Positions 41,876 to 50,837 of a DNA stretch of 60,695 nucleotides are shown here, in pieces. Source of the stretch: Planctomycetia bacterium (GTDB taxonomy: Bacteria > Planctomycetota > Planctomycetia > Pirellulales > PNKZ01); assembly GCA_021413845.1 (NCBI GenBank), contig JAIOPP010000124.1, forward strand, positions 1 through 60,695, written 5' to 3'. Positions within the stretch are counted from its first letter, which is position 1, and every line of letters begins with the position of its first letter. Both the position numbers and the translations under genes were made by a program. The notes beneath the pieces are model-generated. The model worked only from the letters and a program-made list of their open reading frames with translations, made no database searches and was not told where the DNA came from.

Positions 41876-43776
41876 TATTCGATCAGGTCGCCCCGTTCTT
41901 CCGGCGTCAGCGTTCCTTTGCCGGTTACCTTCTCGGGATCATGGTCCCCCGTGAGAACTTCCTCCAGCGATTTCGCACGGCCGTCGTGCAGCAGTCGCAC
42001 GCGCTGATACACGCCGACGAGCGACGGAGTATTAAACCCTTGATACACGTCTTTCGCGTCCCCCAGGCCGACGTCGTGAATCTGGCCGTCGGTGAAGTGG
42101 TCTCCCTTATGGCAACGCGCGCAGCCGGCCTTCGCACCCTCGAACACCGCGCGGCCTCGCTCGACGACCGTCGCGAGCCCGGTATCCTTCGCGGCCGCCG
42201 CGGCATACGGATTCGGCGGCGCGTGAACGCCGTCGAAATAGGCGACCAGCGCCGCGACGTCGTCGTCGGTCGGTTCGGGGCCGAGCATCGTGTCTTGCAG
42301 CGATTTGCGCATCGCGGCGTGAATGTCTTTTTGCCAGCCGTGCCAAGTCCACGGAGCGGTGCGCGCGACGTTCGCCAAGCTCGGCACCGTCTTGAAGGTC
42401 CGGTCGGAGCCGTCGTTCAGCGTGTCCATCACGGTCGAGTTCGGGCCTCCTTCCCAGTGGCAGCTATAGCAACTGTACCATTGGTCGAGGCTGCGCCGCG
42501 CGTCGAGAAAGATAGCATGGCCGGTCCGTGCCAACGACGGCTCGGCCGGCCCGCCGAGCGAGATCGTCTTCGCGACTTCTCGCTTCTTCAAGTCGACGAT
42601 CTGCACGCTGTTGCCCAGATAGTTGGCGACGAAGATCCGCTTGTTGTCCTTCGCCGCGCGAATGTTCATCGGCCGACCGGCGAGCGGCACGCGGAAGAAC
42701 TTTTCCGGGTCGCGATAAACTTTCGGGTCTCCCAAGTCGCCGGGTCCGCCGACGCTCATAAACTTCTGATCGGCCAAGCGATAAGCGAGCAGTTCGTGCG
42801 TACCGGCCGCGCTGCAGACCATCCATTCCTGATTCGGCGTGAAGGCGAAGCCGTGCGGGTCGCTCATGGCGAGGCCCGGCACGTCGAGGGAAATCGCCTC
42901 ACGATATTCGTTCTTCGCGAGCAGGCCGCGCGCGATGCGCGTCGCCAAGACCCAGCCGAGGCGAATGTTCCCCTGCGTGATCGGAAACTGGCGATAGATG
43001 ACCCAGGGGAAGTAAACCTGCTTGCCCGCTTTGTCGATCTCGAGCTGGCCGATGTTGATGCCGCCGCCGGTTCGATGTTGAAAATCCAGCTTGCCGGCCG
43101 CTAGGTCGACGACGCTCACGGTCTGATCGCCGCTCGTCGATACGGCGAGCCGTTTGCCGTCGGCCGAGATAGCCATCTGCCGCGGCCAGCGCGCGACGTC
43201 GATCTTCTTCGTGAGCTCCATCTTCTTCAGATCAAGCTCGGCGACTTGCGCCGAGGCCGAAAGCGAGACGTAGGCCTTCGCGCCCCCTGGCGCTACGGCC
43301 AAGCCGGCCGGATGCATGCCGACGTCGATCGTGCCGACCTGCTTCAAGCCGGCCGGTTTCGTAAGGAGCGGAGCGGCGATTTCATAGAGCTCGACCGTGC
43401 CCGAGTACATGCAGGCGACGAGCACGCGTCGACCGCCGGGGAGCATGGCGAGCGAGGTCGGATGTTCGCCGCAAGGAACTTCGGCCACCACGCGCCCGGC
43501 CGCAACGTCGACCAGCGACAACGAGTTCGAGCTTTGATTCGCCGTGACGAGGTAGCGCTCGTCGGAAGTGAGTTGCAGATCGACCGGCGAACGATCCAGA
43601 TCCGCCGGCACCGAGCTCGGCGCATTCGGCGCGGCGGCCGATTGCGGGCCGGTTTGCGGTGCCGCGGCGTGGGCTGTCCGTTCGGTCGGCGAATGAGTGC
43701 CGCGGTCGAGCGCGGAAGCCGCTACGAGGCCGAGCGCCAAGCAGATCGATAACCGTTTGCGGGTGAAGAGCGCCAT
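41860..43776 (-). CDS. Secreted beta-propeller fused to di-heme cytochrome c
   Basis: The 638-residue protein has a signal peptide (residues ~1-22). A seven-bladed YVTN/NHL-like beta-propeller follows (about 60-420) with repeats such as LVTANQSSNSLSLVDVAAGRVVAEVPCG and VSVVDLAAGKL. The C-terminal di-heme region (about 430-635) has heme sites CYSCH near 437 and CARCH near 552, and the spacing and late Met-containing segments of MauG/cytochrome c peroxidase proteins. It probably moves electrons in the periplasm using the propeller for docking or substrate binding. The thioredoxin lipoprotein gene follows. Confidence 0.9.
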   Translation of the reverse strand: MALFTRKRLSICLALGLVAASALDRGTHSPTERTAHAAAPQTGPQSAAAPNAPSSVPADLDRSPVDLQLTSDERYLVTANQSSNSLSLVDVAAGRVVAEVPCGEHPTSLAMLPGGRRVLVACMYSGTVELYEIAAPLLTKPAGLKQVGTIDVGMHPAGLAVAPGGAKAYVSLSASAQVAELDLKKMELTKKIDVARWPRQMAISADGKRLAVSTSGDQTVSVVDLAAGKLDFQHRTGGGINIGQLEIDKAGKQVYFPWVIYRQFPITQGNIRLGWVLATRIARGLLAKNEYREAISLDVPGLAMSDPHGFAFTPNQEWMVCSAAGTHELLAYRLADQKFMSVGGPGDLGDPKVYRDPEKFFRVPLAGRPMNIRAAKDNKRIFVANYLGNSVQIVDLKKREVAKTISLGGPAEPSLARTGHAIFLDARRSLDQWYSCYSCHWEGGPNSTVMDTLNDGSDRTFKTVPSLANVARTAPWTWHGWQKDIHAAMRKSLQDTMLGPEPTDDDVAALVAYFDGVHAPPNPYAAAAAKDTGLATVVERGRAVFEGAKAGCARCHKGDHFTDGQIHDVGLGDAKDVYQGFNTPSLVGVYQRVRLLHDGRAKSLEEVLTGDHDPEKVTGKGTLTPEERGDLIEYLKTL

Positions 43777-43980
43777 GAAGTTCGGGCTCGCACGTAAAAG
43801 GCAAATGGGCAGGACGGAGCAGGGCGGGGGAGCGCGCGGCGGGAAAGACCTTATAGTAACGTCGCCGGCCGGGAGACCGCAAGCAAGCGAAGCCGCACTC
43901 TTCGCAACGCCCTCGACGTCGCGTACACTGCCGGCACCTCGCCCGCCCGCCCGCCCACACCTTTTGAGAGATCGCCTCGC

Positions 43981-45105
43981 ATGGCTGCCGCCGAACTTGC
44001 TCCTTCCGATCGTGCGCTGCTCGGTTCGAGCGTCGACGATCTCGACACGCCGTTCTTATGCCTCGATCTCGATGTCATGGAAGCGAACATTCGCGCCGTC
44101 GCCGCGGCCTGCAGCGCCAAGGGGGTCGCGTGGCGGCCGCATGCTAAGGGGCATAAGAGCCCGATCGTAGCGAAAGCCGAACTCGCGGCCGGTGCGCTCG
44201 GCGCGACGTGCGCGAAACTCGGCGAAGCGGAAGTGCTCGCCGCCGGCGGTGTGCGCGATCTATTGATTGCGAACTTGATCGTCGGCCCCGGCAAGGTTCG
44301 CCGGTTGGTTGCCTTGCGAAAGATCGCCGATCCGGTCGTCACGGTCGATCATCTCGATCAGGCCCAACCGATCGGCGCAGCGATGGCCGCGGCGGGGCTG
44401 AAGGTGCGCACGATCATCGAGATCGACATCGGCCTGAAGCGCGTCGGCACGCAACCGGGCGAGCAGACGCTCGCGCTCGCTCGTGCGCTGGCTGACATGC
44501 CGGGCATCGAGTTCGCCGGCATCATGGGCTACGAAGGGCATCTGCTCACGCTCGAAGACCCGGCCGAGAAATTGGCGAAGATCAATGCCGCGCTCGATAT
44601 TCTCTCGACCGTGAAAGCGCAGTTGCTCGCCGCCGGGTTGCCGTGCCCGATCGTGTCGTGTGCGGGCACCGGCTCGTATCGGATTTCGATCGCGCATGCC
44701 GACGTGACGGAAGTGCAAGCCGGCGGCGCGATCTTCATGGACGCCTTCTATCGGCACAAATGCAACGTGCCCGAGCTGCAATACGCGCTGACGATCCCGG
44801 TCACCATCGTTGCCCGACCGACGCCGGAGCGGGCGATCATCGACGCCGGCCGGAAGACGATGAACATCGAAGTCTGCACGCCGGAAGTTCTCGACCGCAA
44901 AGACATCCACATCGAACGCCTCTCGGCCGAACACGGCGACCTACGGCTCGACCCCACGGCGCAAGACCTCAAGATCGGCGACCGCCTCACGATCGTCCCC
45001 GGCTACGCCGACCTGACGGTAGCGCTGCACGATAAGTTCTATTGCTTCCGCAAGGGGAAGCTCGTCGACGTGTGGCCGGTGGAAGCGCGCGGAAGATTGC
45101 AATAA
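43981..45105 (+). CDS. DSD1-family PLP enzyme (D-threonine aldolase or D-serine dehydratase type)
   Basis: This fold-type III enzyme of 374 residues starts with DDLDTPFLCLDLDVMEANI. The PLP lysine is Lys56 in RPHAKGHKSP, the usual motif. The middle TIM-barrel strands include VRTIIEIDIGLKRVGTQPGE and a phosphate-binding SCAGTGSY. The C-terminal metal site, usually N-H-x-C or N-H-x-D, reads G-Y-A-D in IVPGYADLTVALHD, so the metal-ligand His is Tyr while the second ligand position is Asp. It is therefore closer to D-threonine aldolase than to D-serine dehydratase, but metal use is uncertain. It stands alone, divergent from the cytochrome gene. Confidence 0.82.
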   Translation: MAAAELAPSDRALLGSSVDDLDTPFLCLDLDVMEANIRAVAAACSAKGVAWRPHAKGHKSPIVAKAELAAGALGATCAKLGEAEVLAAGGVRDLLIANLIVGPGKVRRLVALRKIADPVVTVDHLDQAQPIGAAMAAAGLKVRTIIEIDIGLKRVGTQPGEQTLALARALADMPGIEFAGIMGYEGHLLTLEDPAEKLAKINAALDILSTVKAQLLAAGLPCPIVSCAGTGSYRISIAHADVTEVQAGGAIFMDAFYRHKCNVPELQYALTIPVTIVARPTPERAIIDAGRKTMNIEVCTPEVLDRKDIHIERLSAEHGDLRLDPTAQDLKIGDRLTIVPGYADLTVALHDKFYCFRKGKLVDVWPVEARGRLQ

Positions 45106-45135
45106 ACGTTAACGATATAAAAGCAACGCAAAGTT

Positions 45136-45180
45136 GGGTGGCACTGACAACTCGTTGTCAGTGCGCCGTAGGCGCAAGAG
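45136..45180 (+). repeat. Two-hairpin intergenic element, left copy
   Basis: GGGTG is followed by the 10-bp stem GCACTGACAA / TTGTCAGTGC (loop CTCG), then by a second hairpin GCGCC-GTA-GGCGC and the tail AAGAG. A second copy lies inverted at 45258-45299. The pair fills the gap between convergent genes. Confidence 0.85.
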
Positions 45181-45257
45181 AATTTTGCAGTACCGACTCC
45201 GAACGCTTCGGGTCGATCTTACTAAAATTATGACGACGGCCGCGCAATCGAGCAGGC

Positions 45258-45299
45258 CTCTTGCGCCTGCGGCGCACGGACAAATTGTCCGTGCCACCC
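45258..45299 (-). repeat. Two-hairpin intergenic element, right copy (inverted)
   Basis: Read on the minus strand this is GGGTG, stem GCACGGACAA / TTGTCCGTGC, second hairpin GCGCC-GCA-GGCGC and tail AAGAG. The first stem differs from the left copy by T to G with the paired A to C, a compensating change. The inverted pair resembles a BIME built from two REP-like units and may serve as a two-way terminator. Confidence 0.85.
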
Positions 45300-45302
45300 C
45301 AC

Positions 45303-45785
45303 TCAACCGCGGCGGGCCGCTTCGATCGTGGCGACGTCGATCTTCGTCATCTCCATCATCGCTTCGAATGCGCGCTTGGCGGCGGCACGGTCGGGACCGG
45401 TGAACGCTTCCGTCAGCGTGATCGGCGTGATCTGCCAGGACAATCCCCATTTGTCTTGGCACCAGCCGCATGCGTTCTCCTGGCCGCCGTTGCCGACGAT
45501 CGCGTTCCAGTAGCGATCCGTTTCGGCTTGGTCGACGGTCGCGACCTGAAACGAGAATGCAATGTTGTGCTTGATCGCAGGTCCGCCGTTGAGCCCGAGG
45601 CAGGGAATGCCCAGCACGGTAAAGTCGACGGTCAGCACGTCCCCTTGCTTTCCCGAGTGAAAGTCGCTCGGTGCGCGATGCACGGCGCCGACGGAAGAAT
45701 CGGGAAAGGTCTCGGCGTAAAACTTCGCCGCTTCTTCGGCATCGCCGTCGTACCAAAGGCAGATCGTGTTCTTCGCCGGCGTCAT
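45303..45785 (-). CDS. PhnB-like VOC-fold protein
   Basis: The 160-residue protein is a glyoxalase/bleomycin-resistance fold member of the PhnB or 3-demethylubiquinone-methyltransferase-like subgroup: TICLWYDGDAEEAAKFYAETFPDS, then VDFTVLGIPCLGLNGGPAIKHNIAFSFQV in part and NACGWCQDKWGLSWQITP in part. These proteins are usually of unknown substrate. The start at 45785 gives the conserved N-terminus; an ATG 45 bases upstream adds an unrelated tail. Confidence 0.85.
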   Translation of the reverse strand: MTPAKNTICLWYDGDAEEAAKFYAETFPDSSVGAVHRAPSDFHSGKQGDVLTVDFTVLGIPCLGLNGGPAIKHNIAFSFQVATVDQAETDRYWNAIVGNGGQENACGWCQDKWGLSWQITPITLTEAFTGPDRAAAKRAFEAMMEMTKIDVATIEAARRG

Positions 45786-45836
45786 GTTACTTCTCCCTCG
45801 GAATGAGTTGTCTCGCATACTCAATGCCACGTGTTG

Positions 45837-46391
45837 TTATGCCCTGGGAATACTGTCGATGTGCCGTTGGAGCCAACTGTAGAACTTCTTCGGTTCGTCG
45901 CATGCCGTTCCCACTAGGTGAATCAGCGCGACGAGGTCGCCGTAGTACCCCTTGTCGGGTGCCGCATCGACCCACTGGGCCAATTTATCACCATCCTCAA
46001 ACTCTTGTTGGAACGAGACCTCTCCGCCGCACCACTTCAACTCCGGAAATTCGCCGCAAGCCTCACTGCGGAGGAACATTTCGTAATAGTGTTCCACTTC
46101 ATCGGGTCGGGCTCGGACTTCCTCGAACAGAGCTTGGCCTTGGCTCACGATCCAACTCGCGTACGCATCGCCTCCGTACGTTTTTAACGATTCATCCGTA
46201 GGACTACCTTTGGCCCGCCAATACGGATAGTAGAGGACTGCCATTGCGGTCTTGTACTGGTGCTGAAACTCGATCAGGCGGTCGTCGGATAATGCGAGGA
46301 GGCGTGAGCGGAGTTCGGGGAGCTTGTGGTCGCAGCCCTCAAAAATTCCCCAAAACCAAGCGACGGGTTCCCACTGAGAGACACTCATCAT
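45837..46391 (-). CDS. DUF4240-like protein
   Basis: The 184-residue cytoplasmic protein resembles the DUF4240 family: FWGIFEGCDHKLPELRSRLLALSDDRLIEFQHQYKTAMAVLYYPYW (in part), then DAYASWIVSQGQALFEEVRARPDEVEHYYEMF in part. The function is unknown. Such genes often appear as orphans near other mobile immunity-type genes, like the SUKH gene 5 kb away. Base composition is lower in GC than nearby metabolic genes. The start is the first of two adjacent ATGs and has AGGAG 7 bases upstream. Confidence 0.65.
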   Translation of the reverse strand: MMSVSQWEPVAWFWGIFEGCDHKLPELRSRLLALSDDRLIEFQHQYKTAMAVLYYPYWRAKGSPTDESLKTYGGDAYASWIVSQGQALFEEVRARPDEVEHYYEMFLRSEACGEFPELKWCGGEVSFQQEFEDGDKLAQWVDAAPDKGYYGDLVALIHLVGTACDEPKKFYSWLQRHIDSIPRA

Positions 46392-46592
46392 GGTGGCGCT
46401 CCTACGGCCTAATCGGTTGTTGCATGGATCAGTGCAGCCCATCGCAATGTGACGGCATAACGCGCTAATCGCGATTGCGACTCAGCCCAAGAATAACGAT
46501 ATCTCGGCGGAAGAACAGTTTTTTTTTCGTTCCACCTCCTTCAATAGCCCCAGGTGCATACCTGGGGCACTTACGCGCCGCGGCACGTAACG
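46392..46592. other. Intergenic gap with T9 run and hairpin copy C
   Basis: This 201-base gap lies between two minus-strand genes. It contains a T9 run at 46519-46527 without a matching stem, and the hairpin element listed separately. Seven-base sequences resembling integron attC ends near 46405 and 46455 do not pair properly. Confidence 0.4.
46541..46568 (-). repeat. Dispersed hairpin element, copy C
   Basis: On the minus strand the stem is GCCCCAGGT / ACCTGGGGC with loop ATGC and tail TATTGA. The stem differs from copies A and B at paired positions only. Confidence 0.85.
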
Positions 46593-47270
46593 CTATTCCC
46601 CCAGTCGCAACGCTCGTTTACGTCGCGCTTCCGCGTGGCAAGCATGCAGGCGAGCTTCGACGAGCGTGATGAGTTCTCGTTCATCAAGTGCGCCGGCTTC
46701 GGCCGCCGGGATCGGTGCGCCGATCTCGATCTGCACGACATGCGGCAGCGGCAGCGGTTGCGAGCGGGGCCACGCGCCGTAACTCCCTTCGATCCCCACC
46801 GGCACGATGCAAGCTCCCGTCCGCTTCACCAAGGCGCTGAAGCCGGGCTTGAGCGGTTGCATTTCTCCATCGGGCGTGCGCGTCCCCTCGGGAAACAGCA
46901 ACACGATCTCGCCGCGCTTCAAGCGGCGCAGCGTTTCCTTCAACCCGCCGATGCCGAGCCCGTCGCGGTCGATCGGGATCGCATGAAACGAACGGAGCAA
47001 GACGGCGAAGAGCTTGTTCTTAAAGAGCGTCTCGCGCGCGACGTAGTTGGCCGCCCGCGGCACGACCATCCCCATCAGCGGCGGGTCGAGCATGCTCTGA
47101 TGATTCGCTAAGAGGAGCACGCCGCCGGTCTCGGGCACATGCTCCCGACCGTCGCAACGAATGCGAAAACAGACGAGGCACCACAGCCAGAGCAAGCGGC
47201 GGACGAACTCATACCAAACACGATTGGCGAGCGAGCCGAGCGGGGCGGCGGGAATTTCTGCGCGCGTCAT
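46593..47270 (-). CDS. plsC: 1-acylglycerol-3-phosphate acyltransferase (PlsC-like)
   Basis: This inner-membrane enzyme adds the second fatty acid to lysophosphatidic acid. The 225 residues show the catalytic N-H-x4-D motif as LANHQSMLDPPLMG (near residue 62) and the glycerol-phosphate motif LFPEGTRTPDG (near 125). A hydrophobic N-terminal segment (RRLLWLWCLVCFRI) anchors the protein. It lies 10 bases downstream of cmk, forming an operon; plsC next to cmk is a common pairing in many bacteria. Confidence 0.93.
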   Translation of the reverse strand: MTRAEIPAAPLGSLANRVWYEFVRRLLWLWCLVCFRIRCDGREHVPETGGVLLLANHQSMLDPPLMGMVVPRAANYVARETLFKNKLFAVLLRSFHAIPIDRDGLGIGGLKETLRRLKRGEIVLLFPEGTRTPDGEMQPLKPGFSALVKRTGACIVPVGIEGSYGAWPRSQPLPLPHVVQIEIGAPIPAAEAGALDERELITLVEARLHACHAEARRKRALRLGE

Positions 47271-47280
47271 GAGTTCGGGA

Positions 47281-47937
47281 TCATCGGGGCTGCATGATCT
47301 TGCGGGCCATCGCTTCGAGCATCTCGATCACTTCTTCCAGCGTGTGGCCGTCGCTCACGAGATGCACCGCGTCGTCGGCGGCGACCAGCGGGCCGACGTC
47401 GCGGTCTTGGTCGCTCGCATCGCGGGCGTTCTGCTTCGCCAGAACTTCTTCCAACGTCGAATGCTCGCCGCGACGTTGCAAGTCGCGCAGGCGCCGGCGG
47501 GCTCGTTCCTCGGGGCCTGCCGTGAGAAAAATCTTGAGCTCTGCCTGCGGGAAGACGACCGTTCCTTGGTCGCGACCTTCCGTGACGACGTTCTTCCCGG
47601 CGACCGCCGCCCGCTGCAGCGCGACCATCTGCGCTCGGACTTGCGGATTGTTCGCCGCATAGCGCACAAGCGAAGTGACTTCGAGCGTCCGAATCGCATC
47701 GGTTACGTCGTCGCCGTCGAGCCACACGCTGTCGTCGTCGAGATAGATGCGAACTTCGCGCGCGAGCTCGGCCATCGCCTCGGCGTCGTCCCAATGCAGG
47801 CGTCGGCGAAACGCGGCGAGCGTGACTGCGCGGTACATCGCGCCGGTGTCGAGAAACGTGAAGCCGAGTCGCCGCGCGAGGCTCCGCGCTACGGTACTCT
47901 TTCCGGCTCCGGCGGGTCCGTCGATCGTGATGATCAT
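47281..47937 (-). CDS. cmk: Cytidylate kinase
   Basis: Cmk phosphorylates CMP and dCMP with ATP. The P-loop is IDGPAGAGKST (residues 5-15), followed by FLDTGAMYRAVT, the CMP-binding region, GRDQGTVVFPQAELKIFLTA in part (NMP-binding and lid strands), and LRDLQRRGE with ARDASDQDR for the lid. At 218 residues it is normal. The start at 47937 yields MIITIDGPAG; an in-frame ATG 36 bases upstream is less likely. The classical GRDIGT motif reads GRDQGT. Confidence 0.95.
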   Translation of the reverse strand: MIITIDGPAGAGKSTVARSLARRLGFTFLDTGAMYRAVTLAAFRRRLHWDDAEAMAELAREVRIYLDDDSVWLDGDDVTDAIRTLEVTSLVRYAANNPQVRAQMVALQRAAVAGKNVVTEGRDQGTVVFPQAELKIFLTAGPEERARRRLRDLQRRGEHSTLEEVLAKQNARDASDQDRDVGPLVAADDAVHLVSDGHTLEEVIEMLEAMARKIMQPR

Positions 47938-47945
47938 GGGCTTAG

Positions 47946-50837
47946 TTAGAAGCGCGCCTCGATGTCGAGCCATTCATACGGAGCGACGTCGATGCCGAGG
48001 CGATCTTCCTCGGGCTGCAAATCGAGCAAGGTTTGCGCGCGGCCGTCGATTTGTCGGGCGCTCTTGATCTTGCGCACCGTGCGAAGGTTCACGCGCCCGG
48101 CCAGCCCTTCGGTTTCCAACAGACGGACACGGAAGCCGACGACACGCTCGGCTTCGACGAGGCTTTCCCAATGCGTCGCGACGACGTTCTTCGCGTCGAG
48201 ATGGAAGAGCCAGCCGGTGTCGCCCGAGGCCGGTTGCGCAGTTTTCTCGATCGCGACGAGCGGCTCCATGACGTCGAGCGCGGTGGCGGCGGGATGTTCG
48301 ATCTCGACGCCGAGCACGAAGCGGAACTTGCGCCGCAGCTCGCCCCGGCCGACGAGCAACGTGTCGAGCATCCGTTCGCCGGTGCAAATGTGATGCGGCA
48401 GTCCGCAAGGGAAAATCATCGTGCTCGCGGTCGCCGTTTCGAGCTCGATGAAATACGGGCTCTCGGGATGTTTCGACTTCGTCGGCTGATGCGTAAGGAA
48501 GACGCCGCGCCCTAGCGCGGTGCCGTCGTCGGGCCAAGCGAAGCGCGCGGCGTAGTACGAACCCCAAGCTTCGGCCCGCGGTTGCTCGGCGATGTCGAGC
48601 TCGACGTCGACTTCGACGAGCGGTGAGCCTTGAGCCACGCGGACGCGCTGCGTGAAGCCGGCGAATTGCTTCCCTTCGGCATCGACGAGCCGGCCGGCGG
48701 TCGTGATCTCGCTGAGAGCCGAACCGACGAGCGAGGCCTCGAAGCGGTCGCAGAGCATGGTCGAGTAGATGGGGGAAGCGTCGGGATCGCGCCAGAGGTC
48801 GCCCGGCTTTTGCCGCGGCGAAGGAAGACGAAACGCGAGTTGTTGCGACAGGCGATTGCCGCGCACGGCATGGCTGAACAAGGCCTGGATTCCGCCTGTT
48901 TTTCGGCTGACGTGCAGCTCCAGAACGTCGTTGCGGAGAATGTTTTCGTTGACGAGCGGCTTCGGAGCCTTGCGAGGTTTCGATTGCGCGGCGGCTGCCG
49001 AAAGCCAAGCGAAGCCCAGGCTCGGGACATTGACCACGGCGTGGAGTCGCCCGCCCGATTCTTGTGCCGCAACGACCGCCCCGCCGACTTCGGGGAGCAC
49101 GCCGAGCGACGTGACCTCGACGACCTCGCGGCGTGCGGCAAGATGCGTGTTGAGCAACAGCAGGCCGGTCGGCGCGGCCGACGCAGTTTTGTTCCCGGTT
49201 AATGCTTCGGCACATTCGCCGCCGGCAACGACGAGCGACTCGGCGACTTCGACATCGAGTTGCCGGGCCCGTTCGACGTCGAGCGCGACGGTCGATTCGT
49301 CATCGATCGTGCCGAGCAGTTCGGCGGCCGAGGCGTGCGGTCGCAATAAGATCGACTCGGTCATGACGCGCAACGTCGAGACCGATTCGGCCCTGAGCCG
49401 ACGACGATGCGCGTCGGCGACCCACGAGATCGGGTTCACGGCGTTGCGCACGATCGCTTGCCGGAGGAACGTCGTCCGATAGCGATCGGGCTCGAAGCGC
49501 GTGAGCTGGCCGGGCCGTTCCGTGTTTTGAAAGTAATCGGAGAGGGTCTTGAACTTGCCGAGAACCGGGACGTAGGTCGTGATCCGACGGAGGTCTTCGT
49601 AGTAGGGGCTGATCGTGCCGGGCCAGTGCGCGAAGACGAGCGTGGCGACGTAGTCGTGATCCATCGACTCGCCGATCTTGCGCGGAAGTTCGAGGAAGCT
49701 CGCGGCGACGTTCGCGTCGAGCGGCGCGCGGTTCAGGCAATCGACGGCGTTGGAATCGAGCCCTTCCCAGCGGGTCTTACAGGAATCGGACGTGGGATAC
49801 CGGCCGTCGTCGAGCGTGAAGCCGAGCGCACCTTCGTAGCCGTAGCGCGCGACGATCGCAGGGACGAGCGGCGACAGGCCTTGCTTGCGGCGGCCGTAGA
49901 CGTCGGGGGCTCGACCGAGCCGGCGCTCATAGGCGGCGCGGCCGCGCCGAAACTCGGCGAGGACGGTTTCCGGACCGAGCAGGGTCGCTTCTCGTTCGTC
50001 GAAGTCGCCGCCGACGAGACAGGCCGTGCCGCGGTCGAGCGCGTGCTGCAAGGCGGCGAGCGATTCCGGATGGCGCTCGGCCATCTGCTCGACCAGCTTG
50101 CCGGAGATGAGCAGGTTGAACGGCGCGTCGCCGTCGAGCTCGCGGCGCAGCGACGGGCCGAGGGTCGTGTCGGCCGTCAGCGTGAGATCGAGCAGGTAGT
50201 TGTCGACCGGATAGAAACGCTCGCGGGCTTCGTAGAGCGAGTCGAAGGCGCTCTTCAGATGTGCGCGGGCATCGTCGTCGCGCCCTTCGGCAGCGGCTTT
50301 CGCACCGGCTTCCGCCTCGGATTGAAAACGGACTTCGTCGAGGTTGCTCATGTAGCGCATCTGGCGCGTGAGGAGCTCGACCAACAGGAAGCAGGTGCCG
50401 AGAGCGAGGAAGTCGGCGACGATATCGGCCGGAATTTCGGCGACCATCGGAGGGGCGGCTGGAGCGGTGTCCGAGGTCGGCGGCGGTTCGGGATCGGGCT
50501 CCGCATCGAGCAAGGCCAGAGCGGCGGCGATGATGTCGGCCCGTTTGGACACTTTGCGGATCAGCCGAGCCCCTTCGGCTTTGGCGCGGGTCGGCCAGCC
50601 GGTAAGCAGCAGAGAATCGCTCACCTGAGGAATGACGATGATCCGGCGTCGGACGTTTTCCGGCGGGGCATCGGCGCGAAACCAAAGGGGGGCCTTGCCG
50701 CAGGCCGCGATCAGCTTCGGGTGCCAGAGCGCCGACCAGGCTCCTAAGAGTCCTTCGGCTTCTTCCCCTTCGTGATGGGTCGGAAAATCCTCCAGGCTAT
50801 GGCACGGGAGCAGAACGACCAGTTCCTCGATTTTCAT
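47946..50837 (-). CDS. Large glycoside-hydrolase-like protein (GH38-type layout)
   Basis: The 963-residue protein is not firmly identified. An N-terminal polysaccharide-deacetylase/GH38-like region (about residues 15-420) holds HSLEDFPTHHEGEEAEGLLGAWSALWHP in part and later SPLVPAIVARYGYEGALGFTLDDGRYP in part, a pattern seen in barrel enzymes where Asp and His line the site. The C-terminal half is beta-rich (RIVVGFRVRLLETEGL and others), like the sugar-binding tail of alpha-mannosidases. No signal peptide is seen, so it is probably cytoplasmic. It reads into cmk with an 8-base gap, hence one operon. The start is chosen at MKIEELVVLLPCHSLEDF because 93 residues of Arg-rich upstream sequence look non-coding. 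Confidence 0.6.
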   Translation of the reverse strand: MKIEELVVLLPCHSLEDFPTHHEGEEAEGLLGAWSALWHPKLIAACGKAPLWFRADAPPENVRRRIIVIPQVSDSLLLTGWPTRAKAEGARLIRKVSKRADIIAAALALLDAEPDPEPPPTSDTAPAAPPMVAEIPADIVADFLALGTCFLLVELLTRQMRYMSNLDEVRFQSEAEAGAKAAAEGRDDDARAHLKSAFDSLYEARERFYPVDNYLLDLTLTADTTLGPSLRRELDGDAPFNLLISGKLVEQMAERHPESLAALQHALDRGTACLVGGDFDEREATLLGPETVLAEFRRGRAAYERRLGRAPDVYGRRKQGLSPLVPAIVARYGYEGALGFTLDDGRYPTSDSCKTRWEGLDSNAVDCLNRAPLDANVAASFLELPRKIGESMDHDYVATLVFAHWPGTISPYYEDLRRITTYVPVLGKFKTLSDYFQNTERPGQLTRFEPDRYRTTFLRQAIVRNAVNPISWVADAHRRRLRAESVSTLRVMTESILLRPHASAAELLGTIDDESTVALDVERARQLDVEVAESLVVAGGECAEALTGNKTASAAPTGLLLLNTHLAARREVVEVTSLGVLPEVGGAVVAAQESGGRLHAVVNVPSLGFAWLSAAAAQSKPRKAPKPLVNENILRNDVLELHVSRKTGGIQALFSHAVRGNRLSQQLAFRLPSPRQKPGDLWRDPDASPIYSTMLCDRFEASLVGSALSEITTAGRLVDAEGKQFAGFTQRVRVAQGSPLVEVDVELDIAEQPRAEAWGSYYAARFAWPDDGTALGRGVFLTHQPTKSKHPESPYFIELETATASTMIFPCGLPHHICTGERMLDTLLVGRGELRRKFRFVLGVEIEHPAATALDVMEPLVAIEKTAQPASGDTGWLFHLDAKNVVATHWESLVEAERVVGFRVRLLETEGLAGRVNLRTVRKIKSARQIDGRAQTLLDLQPEEDRLGIDVAPYEWLDIEARF

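Noticed and set aside
46400-46470. Integron attC-like site near the DUF4240-like gene
   Set aside because: The 7-base ends do not match the consensus, and the inner arms do not pair. No integrase or cassette array is seen.
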